Positions 51,771-63,208 of a DNA stretch of 64,000 nt are shown one piece after another (position 1 is the stretch's first letter; every line of letters begins with the position of its first letter). The position numbers and the translations under genes were made by a program. Under the pieces are notes generated by a model. It had not been told where the DNA came from, searched no databases, and saw only the letters and a program-made list of their open reading frames with translations. Origin of the DNA: Diploptera punctata (lineage: Eukaryota > Arthropoda > Insecta > Blattodea > Blaberidae); contig JASPKZ010004950.1 of assembly GCA_030220185.1 (NCBI GenBank), positions 750,001 through 814,000 on the forward strand, in the 5' to 3' direction.

Positions 51771-52591
51771 CATCACTTTTAATAATTTTTTAAAAAGTTT
51801 TTTTCATATCAAGTAGGTCCTTCACGAAATTGAGATCATCCATTCCAGACCCTATATTCAAAGATATAATTCTATAGTATGATAGGGTCCGAACTCGGAT
51901 CCTTGGGATGCCAATCAGTCATGCTACGTCACAGATACAGTCGTGTAGTAGTAGGAATTGATGACGTAAACACCACTAAAACTATCTGCGGAAAATGGAG
52001 CTTTATGGGGAGGTCCCTTAGTGTGGATTTTCTTGTACCATAGAAAATACATATATTTGTAATTGAAAGTATGAGTTTTCGAACATAATTACAAAAAGTG
52101 TTGAATATAAATTGGATATTACTTTTTATTCACGGGAAAGTATCATTAGAGGATAATGCTGCAGTGATATAACTTTTCAAATTAAATGTTGAAAACTTAT
52201 CCCTCGTGGACTTAGAAAGCCTACACAATTACATTTGCTATTTCTACTCTAATTGTATCACGTGACTTCTAATCCCATGAGCTTGTTTTTATTTCAAATA
52301 AAATAGGTAAAACATTTCTCATTCCTAGTATTCTCTTACATTTCAGGCACAGGGCAAATCAAAAATGGATTGTAACTGGATGAAATATGCAATACCATTT
52401 TCGAATTAATAATTTACATTATTATTATTATTTATGGGGTTTTCACCATTATTTTGTCGTATTTTATCTACACTTTTAATCTCTTATGCTTTATAAATGC
52501 GGGATTTAAAATTTAATTCGTGGCGAATGTCATTTCAGTCGGACATTGCACAATTTTCGAAACGAGATTTTCGCAGTTGTTATAATAGGCT

Positions 52592-52593
<2 letters not shown>
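51771..52593. other. Mostly unrecognised; possible tRNA-like head
   Basis: GGTCCGAACTCGGATCC near 51886 resembles a reversed B-box region of a SINE on the minus strand. Rest unidentified. Confidence 0.3.

Positions 52594-52647
<54 letters not shown>
52594..52647. repeat. AC microsatellite
   Basis: About 27 AC/CA units without interruption. Confidence 0.97.
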
Positions 52648-52651
<4 letters not shown>

Positions 52652-52784
52652 GCAGAACATATAAATTCTGAATTTCAGGATAGATGGTACGGGTGCTCAA
52701 TGGTGTGAGAAAAAAATCAGTGTTTCATAAATTGTATAAAATATCCATTATCTGTAAATTGTAAATGAGTAGCTCCTATAATTT

Positions 52785-53187
52785 GTTTTAAATAAGTCCC
52801 CGCTGTGGTCTCGAGGTAGTGTGCTGCCTTGTTATGCAGCAGGCCCGGGTTCGAGTCCGGTCGGGACAAGTTTCCTGAGTGATGTTTTTTTCTCGGGTTT
52901 TTCCTCACCTGTAAGACAAATGTTAGGAAACTTTAAGACCCAAACGGTCCCTGAACATCATCTGACCACCATTATCATATTCACCTCATTAGATTAAGTT
53001 TAGGATTAAAGTCTCTGCTGGTGCATCATTATTATCATCATCATCCAATTTACCTTTGGGTAGCGTAACCCCGCTTTCTAGGCGCTCCAACTTCAGAAGT
53101 GGGTACAATACGCCAGTGCCAGGAGAAAATATCAGAAATGTCGAAAGGACAAACTGGTGGCAATGAATTAAAAAAAAAGTTTTAAAT
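52785..53187 (+). repeat. SINE-C type 1, full length, 9-bp TSD
   Basis: GTTTTAAAT at 52785-52793 and 53179-53187 flanks 385 bp from the tRNA head to the tail GTGGCAATGAATT plus poly-A. Confidence 0.85.
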
Positions 53188-53198
53188 CATTTATGTGT

Positions 53199-53510
53199 TA
53201 ACACAATTTATGACTGGACATGGAAAGTTTAAATCTTATGTAAAAATATGTTTCATATTCCATCTCAAATGGATATATCTGCTCATGTAGTTATGATGAA
53301 CAAACTGCTGAACACCTTACTTTAGACTGTCCATCTTATGGATATAAGCGATACATTATAGATGTTCATTTAATTGAATGTAATCAAGTATTATGTAATC
53401 CAATAATTATTGGTATTTTAAAACGGGAATGTTGTTACACAACATTTAAAACATTTGTAAATGCTATTGTCAACACATTGTATCTTTGTTACTACTTTAT
53501 AAGTTCTAAT
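53199..53510 (+). pseudogene. I-group LINE ORF2 C-terminus
   Basis: It reads T-Q-F-M-T-G-H-G-K-F-K-S-Y, then (one frame over) C-S-C-S-Y-D-E-Q-T-A-E-H-L-T-L-D-C-P-S-Y. The C-x-C...H...C motif is the same as at 39990-40020, so the two LINEs are of one group. Confidence 0.7.
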
Positions 53511-53597
53511 TTTATTTGTTCTTGTTTCGTTCATTTATTATTTTTGTTTCATTTAAGATTTGTAATTATGTGTATTTTAAATTTTCTTTTATATTTT

Positions 53598-54331
53598 AAC
53601 TACAGTCCTGATTTTTGGAGGCGCTCGACAAGAATTTCAAGAAGGCATAAGGTCAGAAGTCCCGCGCCGTAGCCGAGTGGTTAAGGCAGGAAGCATTGGC
53701 GCAGAGCTACGGGACTTGCGCTGGTTCGAGTCTCCATGGGGAAGAAATTTTCTCATGGTATTTCGGCCAGTATGGGACCGGTGCCCACCCAGCATCGTGA
53801 GGCATTTGGGTAGCTACAGTAAGTAGCGGCTCCAGGTTGAGAAAACCAGCTATAACGGCTGGGGGACTCGACATGCTGACCACATGTCACTCCAACACTG
53901 GCTGATGATCATCTACCTCTGTGACTGACACATGTGGATGTGATGCCAGCAGCCGGCTGGTAGGCTAAGGGTCTTCTAGGCCTGTCGCCTCAGGAGTTAT
54001 AAGGTCAGAAACAGCACAATAAGGGAAATTATGCAAGTTGAAAAAACATATCGGAAAAAAATAGAAGAAAAACGTTTGAAATAGTATGGACACCTCATAA
54101 GAATGGAAGAAGAGAGAATACCAAAGAAGATCCTTAATTGGAAAGCTAATGGAAGAAGTGGAAGAGGCAGACCTAGAGAACGTTGGATGGATGGAGTGAG
54201 GAGAAGTATGAAAGCTAGAGATCTGAGGGAAGAAGATGCTCTAGACAGGAACCTCTAGCGACGAATGACTTTGGGTTGAAAGAGAAACACTGTATTGTGG
54301 AATATTCCTAAATAAAACAAACTACAGTCCT
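53598..54331 (+). mobile_element. RTE-7 LINE insertion with 12-bp TSD
   Basis: AACTACAGTCCT at 53598-53609 and 54320-54331 flanks the insertion. Without the SINE-B inside, the frame reads W-R-R-S-T-R-I-S-R, Y-G-H-L-I-R-M, E-E-R-I-P-K-K-I-L-N-W, G-R-G-R-P-R-E-R-W and L-R-E-E-D-A-L-D-R, with a stop just before Y-G-H. Confidence 0.85.
53647..54010 (+). repeat. SINE-B, full length, 12-bp TSD, inside the RTE-7 LINE
   Basis: ATAAGGTCAGAA at 53647-53658 and 53999-54010 flanks 340 bp. The head TCCCGCGCCGTAGCCGAGTG is intact. Removing it restores the LINE frame, so it is the youngest of three layers. Confidence 0.92.
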
Positions 54332-54400
54332 AAACTAAGTTTGTAAAATAGGGCTCCACATCTTGGAGATTTAATAAATAAATAAATAATTTATGTATTA

Positions 54401-55018
54401 TCTGCATGAAGATTCTGGCGAAAGAATATATTCATCGTACATTATTAAATTATTTGTCTTCTTATCAGATATTTTAGTTAATTTGTTAGATAGTGAAAGA
54501 ATAACTTGATTAAGAAGGTTGTGCTTTAGAGTGGCTTAACAATACTCATTCACTGCAATGAGAATCGCCACCATGAACTGAATTTCTGCAACATATCCTC
54601 TGGATATAGCGAAGAGATGGTTATTTTAAGCACAGGGCGGTAATAAGAGGATCAGTTCCGGACAAAGTTACCGGAATTAAAACTATAATGGAACACGATT
54701 ACAAGTACTGGAATTTATTACGTCTACGTTAAGTCCCCCATTCCCTGTTAAATGAACCGAAAATTTGAAATAATAAAAAAAAACTTGTTTTGCTTCTCTG
54801 TCCGATGAAGCTCAACATAACTAGAGCTTCTAGCAACGTATTATTATTACTCTAGAATCTGGATTATTATATATTTTATGGTTTACATCCTTTATATGGT
54901 CTTTCCGTTTAAAATATACATTATAGGAAGAGTGCTTCTAAATATATCCTTTGCTAACATAGAATTCAAAGACCAAGTATGTATTGATTCAATAAATTCA
55001 GAGGAAAAAGTTACAGAA
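54401..55018. other. Unrecognised sequence
   Basis: No gene or shared repeat seen. Confidence 0.35.
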
Positions 55019-55901
55019 CAGTAAAAGCTCGTTATTTGCGGGGGATATGTTCCGCAAATATGCCGCGAATATGGAATGGTAATTTGTATGGTTATATGGG
55101 GATACGTTCCAAGGTTCTGAAATAGAATAAGAATTATCAAAATAAAATCAATTAATGAGAGATTTTGAACAATTTATATTAATTAATACTGTCAGGCTCA
55201 GACAAGGGCTTAAAGAACTTAGTTTTTATCCTCTTTTGCCGCTTTTATAAGGTCTTTCAATTCAGATTGATATTTAGCCGTGAATTTAGCGATATAATTC
55301 CTTATTTTGACTTCGGATTTCTTGATGAATCTTACAGTTGATCATTAACACTGAAATATCGTGATATAGATGCAAACGACTCGCCAACACGTGAACGGTC
55401 AAACATTTCTATTTTTACTTTAAGCGGCAACACTACTTTTTCCATTTCGATACTAATTTTCTTTCCTTTTACTCTACATTATAAATTGGCAATAAAGCAG
55501 AAGAGACGTTATTCAATCAAAATTATTGCAACGAATGACAAGTTGAGAGAATTAAACACAGATTGAGGTGAGGGTGGCATTTATCAACGCACATGCGACA
55601 CGTGAAATACGGCGACGGTGGCTTTTAACAACGAACTTTAGGTTTAGTGACAATAAGACTTATTTTACTTTTATATTAATTTGTTAATTTGGTTTCAATC
55701 GTACCATGTAAAAGCTGCCTTGGCACGTGCCTGCAGTAAAAAAAGTCGCCGATAGTTAATAAAGGATACTAATCCTAATATACCGAGTGGATCCGCGAAT
55801 AAACAAAATGTTAGCCGCGAATACAGGAACTGTGTCGCAATTTTGTAATCCGAAAATAATTAAAACGCGAATAAGGGAACCCGAATATGGAGCTTTTACA
55901 G
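55019..55901 (-). mobile_element. pogo/Tigger-like element, internally deleted
   Basis: The ends CAGTAAAAGCTCGTTATTTG and, in reverse, CTGTAAAAGCTCCATATTCG fit the CAGT-A-rich ends of pogo/Tigger elements. A TA duplication is not preserved. The minus strand holds a transposase start. Confidence 0.7.
55219..55467 (-). pseudogene. pogo/Tigger transposase N-terminal HTH remnant
   Basis: On the minus strand it reads K-V-K-I-E-M-F-D-R, V-G-E-S-F-A-S-I-S-R-Y-F-S-V-N-D, then (frame change) V-R-F-I-K-K-S-E-V-K-I-R. This is the order of the CENP-B-type HTH in pogo-like transposases: E-x-L-D-R, G-E-S, S-I-S-R-x-F-x-V, then I-x-K-x-E-x-x-I-R. The DDE domain is missing. Confidence 0.6.
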
Positions 55902-57058
55902 TTTTAAAAATGGTACGAATCGTAATTGGAAATGCATAACGAGAGATTATTTCAATTTTTGTTAGACCGATATCGTTCTATCTCTTTCGCAGATGCATCT
56001 TCTATTTAACACAGCGTTTTTCAACCTACGATTCCGACTCTCCGTTGGCGGATTCCTAATTCCCGCTATGGGACACTGGGGCAACTCTCTAAAAACTGAT
56101 TGGTTGTTGTCTAATGTGCTGCATCTAATACTGAAGTCAGTAACAGCTTTGCTCTCCGGTACTTAGAAGTTTTGAAAGTTTCCTGTTTGACTATCTATGT
56201 GTTTCTAACTCCTGTTGTAAGTCTGGAAAAACTAATGTCTTTTATTTTATTTGCATGCATTTTAACGTATTTTTTATTAACCGTCTTCGATGCGTACAGT
56301 TTTCATTAAATGTCATTCAAGGTTATTTATTTATGTACTTGACTGGCATCCTGAATTTTGATACCTTCGAGCTGGTTCTGGGAATTCAAAAGATTAAGAA
56401 CCCTCAATCTGACAGTTGAGAACTATTAAGTTATGTATTTCTAAATTCAATAACATAACAATATTATAATTTACTCTTTGTTACATGAAAATTTGAGACA
56501 AGACATAAACTTGGTTATATGTATTCACATACAACTCTGTTTAGTTATAGCGTTCACCATAGTATTGCATATCTGGCTTAACTTGGCAAAGAGAGAGATG
56601 AAGATATAAGGGTATATCCTTCACAGCTTTCTTCCAGTTACAAAGGAAAGAACCCACCCTGCTGTCAGTTTTCCTCTTCCCCCTTACCCTATTAACATCT
56701 GGCGAAGAAAAGCCGTCAACACTGGTGCGAGAGTGAGGGAAGTGAGCACAGCTGTCGCTTTCTACAAATTTCTTGCATAGTTAAGCCAGATATACTATAA
56801 TAGTAATACTACTATAAGTCGCTTTTAGACTTAATGTTCAAGGCGACTTCAAGTAAACATGTAGTTTTCCTCATTTACAGTGCCTTAAATTTGAATCTAG
56901 GATCTGCAAACTGGTGCACCGCGGTGTGTGTATTCTTTTGTACTTTATTTAATTTTATTTTTTTAAGTTTCCCTTATGATAGAAGTAAAGTTCCTCATGG
57001 AAGACATAATATGTTTGTTCTCTCCTTTTTTTAATTCATGTATTTATTAGAGTAGATA
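55902..57058. other. Mostly unrecognised; holds the mate of a repeat at 29653
   Basis: 56102-56215 matches 29653-29765 (TTGTCTAATGTGCTGCATCT). No gene supported elsewhere. Confidence 0.45.
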
Positions 57059-57120
57059 GTCCACCGCTATGATCTCAGGGCAACATATTTGCCTTGTATG
57101 CGCCGGGCCAGGTTCGAATG
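57059..57120 (+). repeat. SINE-C head fragment
   Basis: GTCCACCGCTATGATCTCAG and CCAGGTTCGAATG, then an abrupt switch to Rep1. Confidence 0.65.
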
Positions 57121-57439
57121 TTATTATCTGGGAAATAATACGTTTAAGAAAGTGCAAACAGTGGTTTCTTTTTGTGGTATAATCAATTGCTACAGTTGTT
57201 TTTATATTATATCCCGCAAGCACTTTTTAGCCACTTTCGTGCACCATATATACAATCTGGCAGCTACATGCGGTATCTAAAAAATAATGCTATGGCCTAT
57301 TCAGAATGTTAAAAAGGAGGAGCTTGATTTTAAATTGGTAAAATTAAACTGATAAAATCGAGGTGAAAAGTGCTGTGATTGGTTGTAAATAAAAAATCAT
57401 TGAAATGTGATTGATCATTGTCTCCCATTTGGGGCATGA
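57121..57439 (+). repeat. Rep1, 3' half
   Basis: From CTGGGAAATAATACGTTTAA to CCCATTTGGGGCATGA. It overlaps in content with the reversed half at 57513-58029. Confidence 0.75.
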
Positions 57440-57512
57440 AAAAAAACTTTAACATGAATATAAGTATTGATTTTTTTAATTAAATAGAAATAATAGATGA
57501 TATAAATTTCTT

Positions 57513-58029
57513 TGACCGCATGTGGCTGCCAGATTGTATAGGCCTATATGGTGAATGAAAGTGGCTAAAAAGTGCTTGTGGGATATAATATAAAAACAAC
57601 CGTAGCAATTGATTATACCACAAAAAAAATAAACGTTCCAGAATAATATAATTGACATATTTACATCACAGGACATCAGAAATTAATTAATATACAGTTT
57701 GATGTGTTTCATGTTTTCTCCACTAGGGTGCATTCTTACAATATTGCGATCCTTTGGTAATAAATAATATGATCCGGTTGCAGTGATGAACAAGTGAAAC
57801 ATAATGTTTCTCATTTGGTTTCAAACATCGCCATTTAATTAAATATATACATATTTTAAAATAACTATATTTAAATAATGATATGTGAGTAAACAGCTTA
57901 ATGTTATTCGTTAAATAGTCCTAACAAATGCCACTCTTGATTTCCAAATTCTCTAGATAAATTCATTCCACACTTCGTGAGTTGTGAATTTACCGATAAT
58001 TTGGAAATCACTCGTGGCATTACTTATGA
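57513..58029 (-). repeat. Rep1, 5' half, reversed
   Basis: From the middle of the element to its hairpin end (GGCATTACTTATGA). About 110 bp is shared in reverse with 57165-57270. Confidence 0.75.
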
Positions 58030-58184
58030 TAATATTCATTGAAGCATGATTGTAGTTAATTGAAAATTAGAAAGATCATTATTTTTTTATCTTCGACTAG
58101 AAGAATAACAATAGGAACAAAACAGTAGTTAAAAAAAGAACAAACAAAAAAAAAGCAGCAATGTTGAGCGTTTAGATAATTTGT

Positions 58185-58905
58185 ATGATTACTAGGGCAA
58201 GGTAATTAATGATTTTGCATCGTTTTCTTATGAAGGTTGAAACATTGCTTGCATATATGAAAATTTACGGTATTAAAAAACGGATCAAATAAAAGTAATT
58301 TGTTAGGGCATTTTTTGCATTTTCTTAACTTTTCTAGGGATAGGTCATTTTTTGGCAATTTTTAGGTCATTTTGAGCATTTTTTTACACTTTTCTGGAAG
58401 GCTGTGACATTATTTGTATTTGATTTAAGATTTTTGTTATAATTCAATATTTTTCCTTGTCAATACAATTTCTTGGAATTAAGTAGTTGTTTTGCTAACT
58501 ACTACCCCTATTTTTCAAGGTATCTTGCCCACTTCTAGGAATTTTGTTCAATTTCTTAGAGCTTATGCTAGCTTCTACCTTATTGTGACTGTTAATTGCA
58601 ATTCAAAATTGCTGTAAAAGTGCACTGTGTAATTGAAATGGATTTTCTGCAAAAAAGAGTAGGCCTACTGTAATATGTATTTTTAAATACTTTTCTTTTA
58701 ATACTTTGATGTTAAGTTAAATTTTATGTAATTCAGTAATCAAGTGAGTACTTAATCTAATAAATAGTATTTTTATTGGTAATTCTTAACTTTTGTCATT
58801 TTTTATTTTATTGGTCTTTTTTGCATTTTTAGGTCATAAATGCATTTTTTATTTTGCATTTTTTACCAATTTATAGGTCATTAAATGCCTTGCCCTAATG
58901 ATTAC
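58185..58905. mobile_element. hAT-like non-autonomous element, 705 bp, 8-bp TSD
   Basis: ATGATTAC at 58185-58192 and 58898-58905 flanks ends TAGGGCAAGGTAATTAATGA and, in reverse, TAGGGCAAGGCATTTAATGA. An 8-bp duplication and a YAGGG-N3-GG end are standard for hAT. Repeated AGGTCATTTTT/GCATTTTT motifs near both ends look like subterminal binding repeats. There is no open frame. Confidence 0.9.
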
Positions 58906-59454
58906 ATATGTTAAAAATTATAATTGCATCAGGTGACTGAGTATGTTTTGCAATTTTTATCGTCAGATTTTAAATTCCTACATTTGGAATTTAACAGGTA
59001 CTCTATACTATTTATTTAATATGATTACCCTATTTCAACATAAAATCAGGTCTAATGCTGTTTTTCTAAGTAAAACGTTTTTGTGTGTATGCCAAACCAT
59101 TTCGCAACTTTCATGACCATATTTCAGAACTTTATGACACTCGAAATGTTCATTTTATTTTGCAGTTTGAACATTATTACGTCCAGTAAGATAGTAAATT
59201 AATAATTCATAGTGTATTATCGTGTAATAAATTACGATTTTATTAATTTTCGAACATATGCAATAGCTTTTTACAAAAAGAAGCGCAACTGATTTAGAGA
59301 ATATATTTATTCCTTAATAACATATGGAGCTATTTATATATTAAATATAAAAATTGCAATATATGTTTAACTATATTTTTGATATAAAGAAATACAAATC
59401 ACCAGGACGAAAAATGTAGAAAAACCCAGTAAAAGATGAACAGACCAATTCTAA
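58906..59454. other. AT-rich unrecognised sequence
   Basis: Nothing identified. Confidence 0.35.
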
Positions 59455-59850
59455 CATCTTCTTCACTTCACGGGCTAGGTAAATTGCCTGTTCCGCCTCA
59501 CAGTTGTTCTGTCCATCTTTTCACTGGCCTTTTTACATTCTTTGAAGTTCTCTTATGTCGTCGTCCATTAAATCCGTCCGGCTGAACACTGTGAGAGTGA
59601 TGAGTTTGGAAATTTTTACGTGGTCGGGTTACCAGCCCAGAAGCACAACCACATTCCCTAGTGGATCGGGGATTTATTTCGGAGTTTCCTACTCCTAGAC
59701 GGATTGCTAACCAAAGTCTTAACAAGAGATAGGAATATACATTAAGGTCTAATCCTGGATGATGATGATAATTTTGATCTGAAGAATAAATAGAAAGTGA
59801 AGTGTCATGGTGAGGTTTATGCCAACAGTGGGCAAGTTGACACATCAATG
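59455..59850 (-). mobile_element. RTE-2-like LINE terminus fused to unknown sequence
   Basis: The TTCTTC tail and the K-R-W-T-E-Q-L end (59455-59540) look like an RTE-2 terminus. Upstream, in the same 116-codon frame (59498-59848), the sequence with G-L-V-T-R-P-R-K-N-F is protein-like but unknown to me. Confidence 0.45.
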
Positions 59851-60049
59851 ACCTGTATACAAACCAGCATTATATTTTCTTTCTTATGTCTTATTACCCC
59901 CCCCCCCATTTTTTTAAGAACTTCTGTCTCTCATGAGACTTACAAGGTTATAGTGTGACGACGTTTTATAACAGAAGTTAATATAGTTGAGAACGACTGT
60001 TTTATGAGGTACGAATTTTAAAATTTTAACACTTTTTTAACCTCAACGG

Positions 60050-60324
60050 TGTTCTACAATGAATTTTAAAAGTATAGACTTACAAGGTAACTTAATGCTC
60101 TGGACGGGCCACTTGTAGCAAGAATTCTGAAACGGAATGGATGAGATAAGTGTGGATAAATGGTGGAATGACATTGTGGCAGGAGAAACGGGAGAAAATC
60201 CCGAGAAAAACCTGTTCATTATCCGTTTCGTCCACCACGAAACCCACATGGAGTGACCAAGACTCGATCTCGGGACCCCTGCGGCGAGAGGCGAGCGTCT
60301 AATCGCTTGCGCCATGGAGCCGCC
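60050..60324 (-). repeat. SINE-G copy
   Basis: On the minus strand it begins GGCGGCTCCATGGCGCAAGC, with a B-box-like GATCGAGTCTTGG, then the long body to TACCTTGTAAGTC. Confidence 0.75.
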
Positions 60325-60607
60325 TATATGTTGTAGATCTAATATATTTAAAGAAATATATTTATTGGTGAAATGATACGTTTAGAGAAAGAGTAATGTG
60401 GGCTTTCGAGAGAAAAAGGAACGATAAATCAACAAACATTGTTATGTTCTGCAATTTTGGATGCTAGTTTCATATGCGAATTTAAAGGAAAAGTGGGCGG
60501 AGAAAGTGATTTTCACGGTTCATCAGGTGAAAATTTAAAATCAGTCCAAAATGAAACTATTAATATACTTCCAGAAAAGTCAAGGAGAGTTTATTTATGT
60601 AGAATTA

Positions 60608-61283
60608 TCATAAGTAATGCCACGAGTGATTTCCAAATTATCGATAAATTCACGACTCACGAAGTGAGGAGTGAATTTATCTAGAGAATTTGGAAATCAA
60701 GAGTGGCATTTGTTAGACTATTTAACGAATAAAATAAAGCTGTTTACTCACAAATCATTATTTAACTACAGTTATTTAAAAATATTTTTATATTTAAAGT
60801 AAACGGTGATGTTTGAAAACTAATGAGAAACGATAGGTAGCCTACGCTTCTACTGCTTCTTTTGTTTATCACTGCAACCAGATCATACTATTTATTGCCA
60901 AAGGAACGCAATATTGTAGAATGCTCTCTAGTGGAGAAAAAATGAAACGCATCAATCTGTATATTAATTCATTTTTGATGTCGTATACATTTAAGAAAGT
61001 GCAAACAGTGGTTTCTTTTTTTGGTGGTATAATCAATTGCTACAAATGTTGACATGTAAGCACTATTATATACAATCTGGTAGCCGTATTTGTTATAGGC
61101 TCAGTCACTGCAAAATAACGTCAGACCTGTTCAGAATATTAAAAAGGAGGAGCTTTGCTTAATATATGATAATCCTAACGTTGATAATTATTTCGTGAAA
61201 CACGTCTCTGATTGGTTGTAATACAGAAATCATTGAAACGTGATTGGTCATTGACTCCCATTTGGGGCATGAGTTAAATAGTC
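60608..61283 (+). repeat. Rep1, with internal losses
   Basis: TCATAAGTAATGCCACGAG to GAGTTAAATAGTC. Part of the interior around 60985 is deleted relative to 34894-35630. Confidence 0.8.
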
Positions 61284-61695
61284 ATTAAAGTAGTCCACCG
61301 CTGGTGTCTCGAGGTAGCGTGCTGCCTTGTCACGCAGCGGGCCCGGGTTTGATCCCGCTCGGGACAAGTTTATTGGGTGAGGTTTTTTCGGAATTTTTCC
61401 CCACCTGTAAGACAAATGTCATGATACTTTAAGGCCCAAACGGTCTCCGAACATCATCTGGCCGTCATTATCTTGAATATCATATTCACCTCATTAGATT
61501 AAGTTTAGGTTTAAGGCCTCTCCTGGCGCATCATTACCCATCGTCATCACCCATCATATCATTGGGGCAACGTAACCCCGCCTTCCAGGCGCCCCAACCT
61601 CAGAAGTGGGTTACAATACGCCAATGCCAGGAGAGAATACCTCAAATGTCGAATGACAAACAGGTGGCATTGAAGAAAGAAAAATCATTGAAGTA
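61282..61695 (+). repeat. SINE-C type 1, full length, 11-bp TSD
   Basis: TCATTAAAGTA (61282-61292) and TCATTGAAGTA (61685-61695) flank the SINE. The first two bases of the left copy are the last two of Rep1, so the SINE came after Rep1. Confidence 0.82.
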
Positions 61696-61770
61696 TATGT
61701 TACATTTTGTTGAACCTGTATGTTATGTTTTGATAGCTGTTTTGTTAGAATATAAAGTATAGCTTTTAAT

Positions 61771-62413
61771 GCCTAAAAGTCACTGATTGTTATAATAGTA
61801 TATGAAACATTTTATAAGCTTGTGACTTTTTTTAATATAATCTAATTTCAGCTATGTGGTAAGAGATTTGCTAAGTTTAAAAAAATATAAAATTTTAATC
61901 TGGTTTCTCCCAGAGTCTGAACTTAAATTAAGGTTGAAGGATTTCCTTTATTGCCTTTTGCTAGTTAACGGCAGCAACCAATTCAATCGGTCTTGAATGT
62001 CCATAGCTGTCTTGATGTGAAATTAATTTAATTAATGTCAGAGATTTCACTGTAAAAAAATCGTTGACTCCCATGAGAACGTTTTTTGTAAGGCAGTGTT
62101 TGCTAAACACATTTAATTTGTTTTCTGTTATTGAAATCTCGTGGTTTTATTAAATATATTGTAAAACTAACAAGCAACTTTACGGCGAGAATAATTTGTT
62201 TGGAATGTTTTTTTAATAGTGAAGGTTGACCAGATAGTTAAAAATTACCCCGTTCCTTTATAGCATCAAATTACAACATTATAAAAGAGACCGTAATGAT
62301 GGCTCATTATCTTCTGTAAGTGAAAAATAATTATGCATTTATGCTTGTTTTAAATCATAATCTTCATTAAGAGAAGAAAATTGCCAATTAAAAAATCGTA
62401 ATTTTTGGAGTTA
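61771..62413. other. AT-rich unrecognised sequence
   Basis: Nothing identified. Confidence 0.35.
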
Positions 62414-62650
62414 CACTGACTCACTGGCACTATCGAACCCGGAGGTTCATGGCCGTGCGGGTATAAGCTCTCCATACATTTCTCTCCTGAGTTAGTTTTT
62501 CAATTATATTTTGTGTAATTTATACACTCATCATGGTTAATGTTATTCTCCCATCTCATTCTTTTTGTCTGTCTGCTAGACATTTTCCCTTGTTTTTTTT
62601 TTCCTACAAAAAGTTTCCATTCCCCATTCGTCCTACATATCCTCCCCATC
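62414..62650 (-). mobile_element. RTE-1 LINE 3' end, decayed
   Basis: CTCACTGGCACTATCGAACC and the blocks that follow match 715-950 with many changes. Confidence 0.7.
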
Positions 62651-62848
62651 ATATTCTCTAAATTTTAAGCTACTTAAATTAACAAATCAATGTAAACATG
62701 ATCAAAATCACATAATAAACATTTTAAAAAGTCTTTAAATTATTATATTGCGAACATGATTAATTCCCCCTATACATTTTAAAATATTATATAGACTTTT
62801 GCCTTAAAAATATTCATTTCAGCTCCCATCAAATAATTTTAATGAATT

Positions 62849-63208
62849 ATATATCAACGAGTCCACCGCTGTGGTCTCGAGGTAGCGTGCTGCCTTGTCA
62901 CGCAGCGGGCCCGGGTTCGATCCCGGTCGGGGCAGTTTTTCTGGATGAGGTTTTTATCGGGTTTTTTTCTCGCCTGTAAGACAAATGTCAGGAGAACTTT
63001 AAGGCCCAAACGGTCCCCGAAATCATATGGCCATCATCCTTATCATTATCATCCTTACCATTATCATTATCATCATCATCCTTCACCGGTGTGGAAAGCA
63101 ACCGGAAGCTACCACACCTACACAATTCCCTAGTAACGCTGCAAGCATAGCATAGCAGTGAAGGACCTGCCTTCGGGCAGAATTACTATGGATGGATATA
63201 TCAACGAG
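62849..63208 (+). repeat. SINE-C type 2, full length, 13-bp TSD
   Basis: ATATATCAACGAG at 62849-62861 and 63196-63208 flanks 334 bp. The tRNA head has GGTCTCGAGGTAGCGTGC and GGTTCGATCCC; the tail is of type 2 (CACCGGTGTGGAAAGCAACC). Confidence 0.92.

Larger units (their letters stand above)
53199..54400 (+). mobile_element. I-group LINE 3' end, interrupted
   Basis: Coding and 3' sequence at 53199-53609 resumes at 54332 and ends CTCCACATCTTGGAGATTTA with an AAATAAATAAAT tail. The interruption is an RTE-7 LINE that holds a SINE-B. Confidence 0.7.
60335..61770 (+). repeat. Rep2 interrupted by Rep1 and SINE-C
   Basis: Rep2 pieces are 60335-60607 and 61696-61770; they join as in the copy at 14510-14935. 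The intervening sequence is Rep1 (60608-61283) and SINE-C (61293-61684). Confidence 0.7.
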
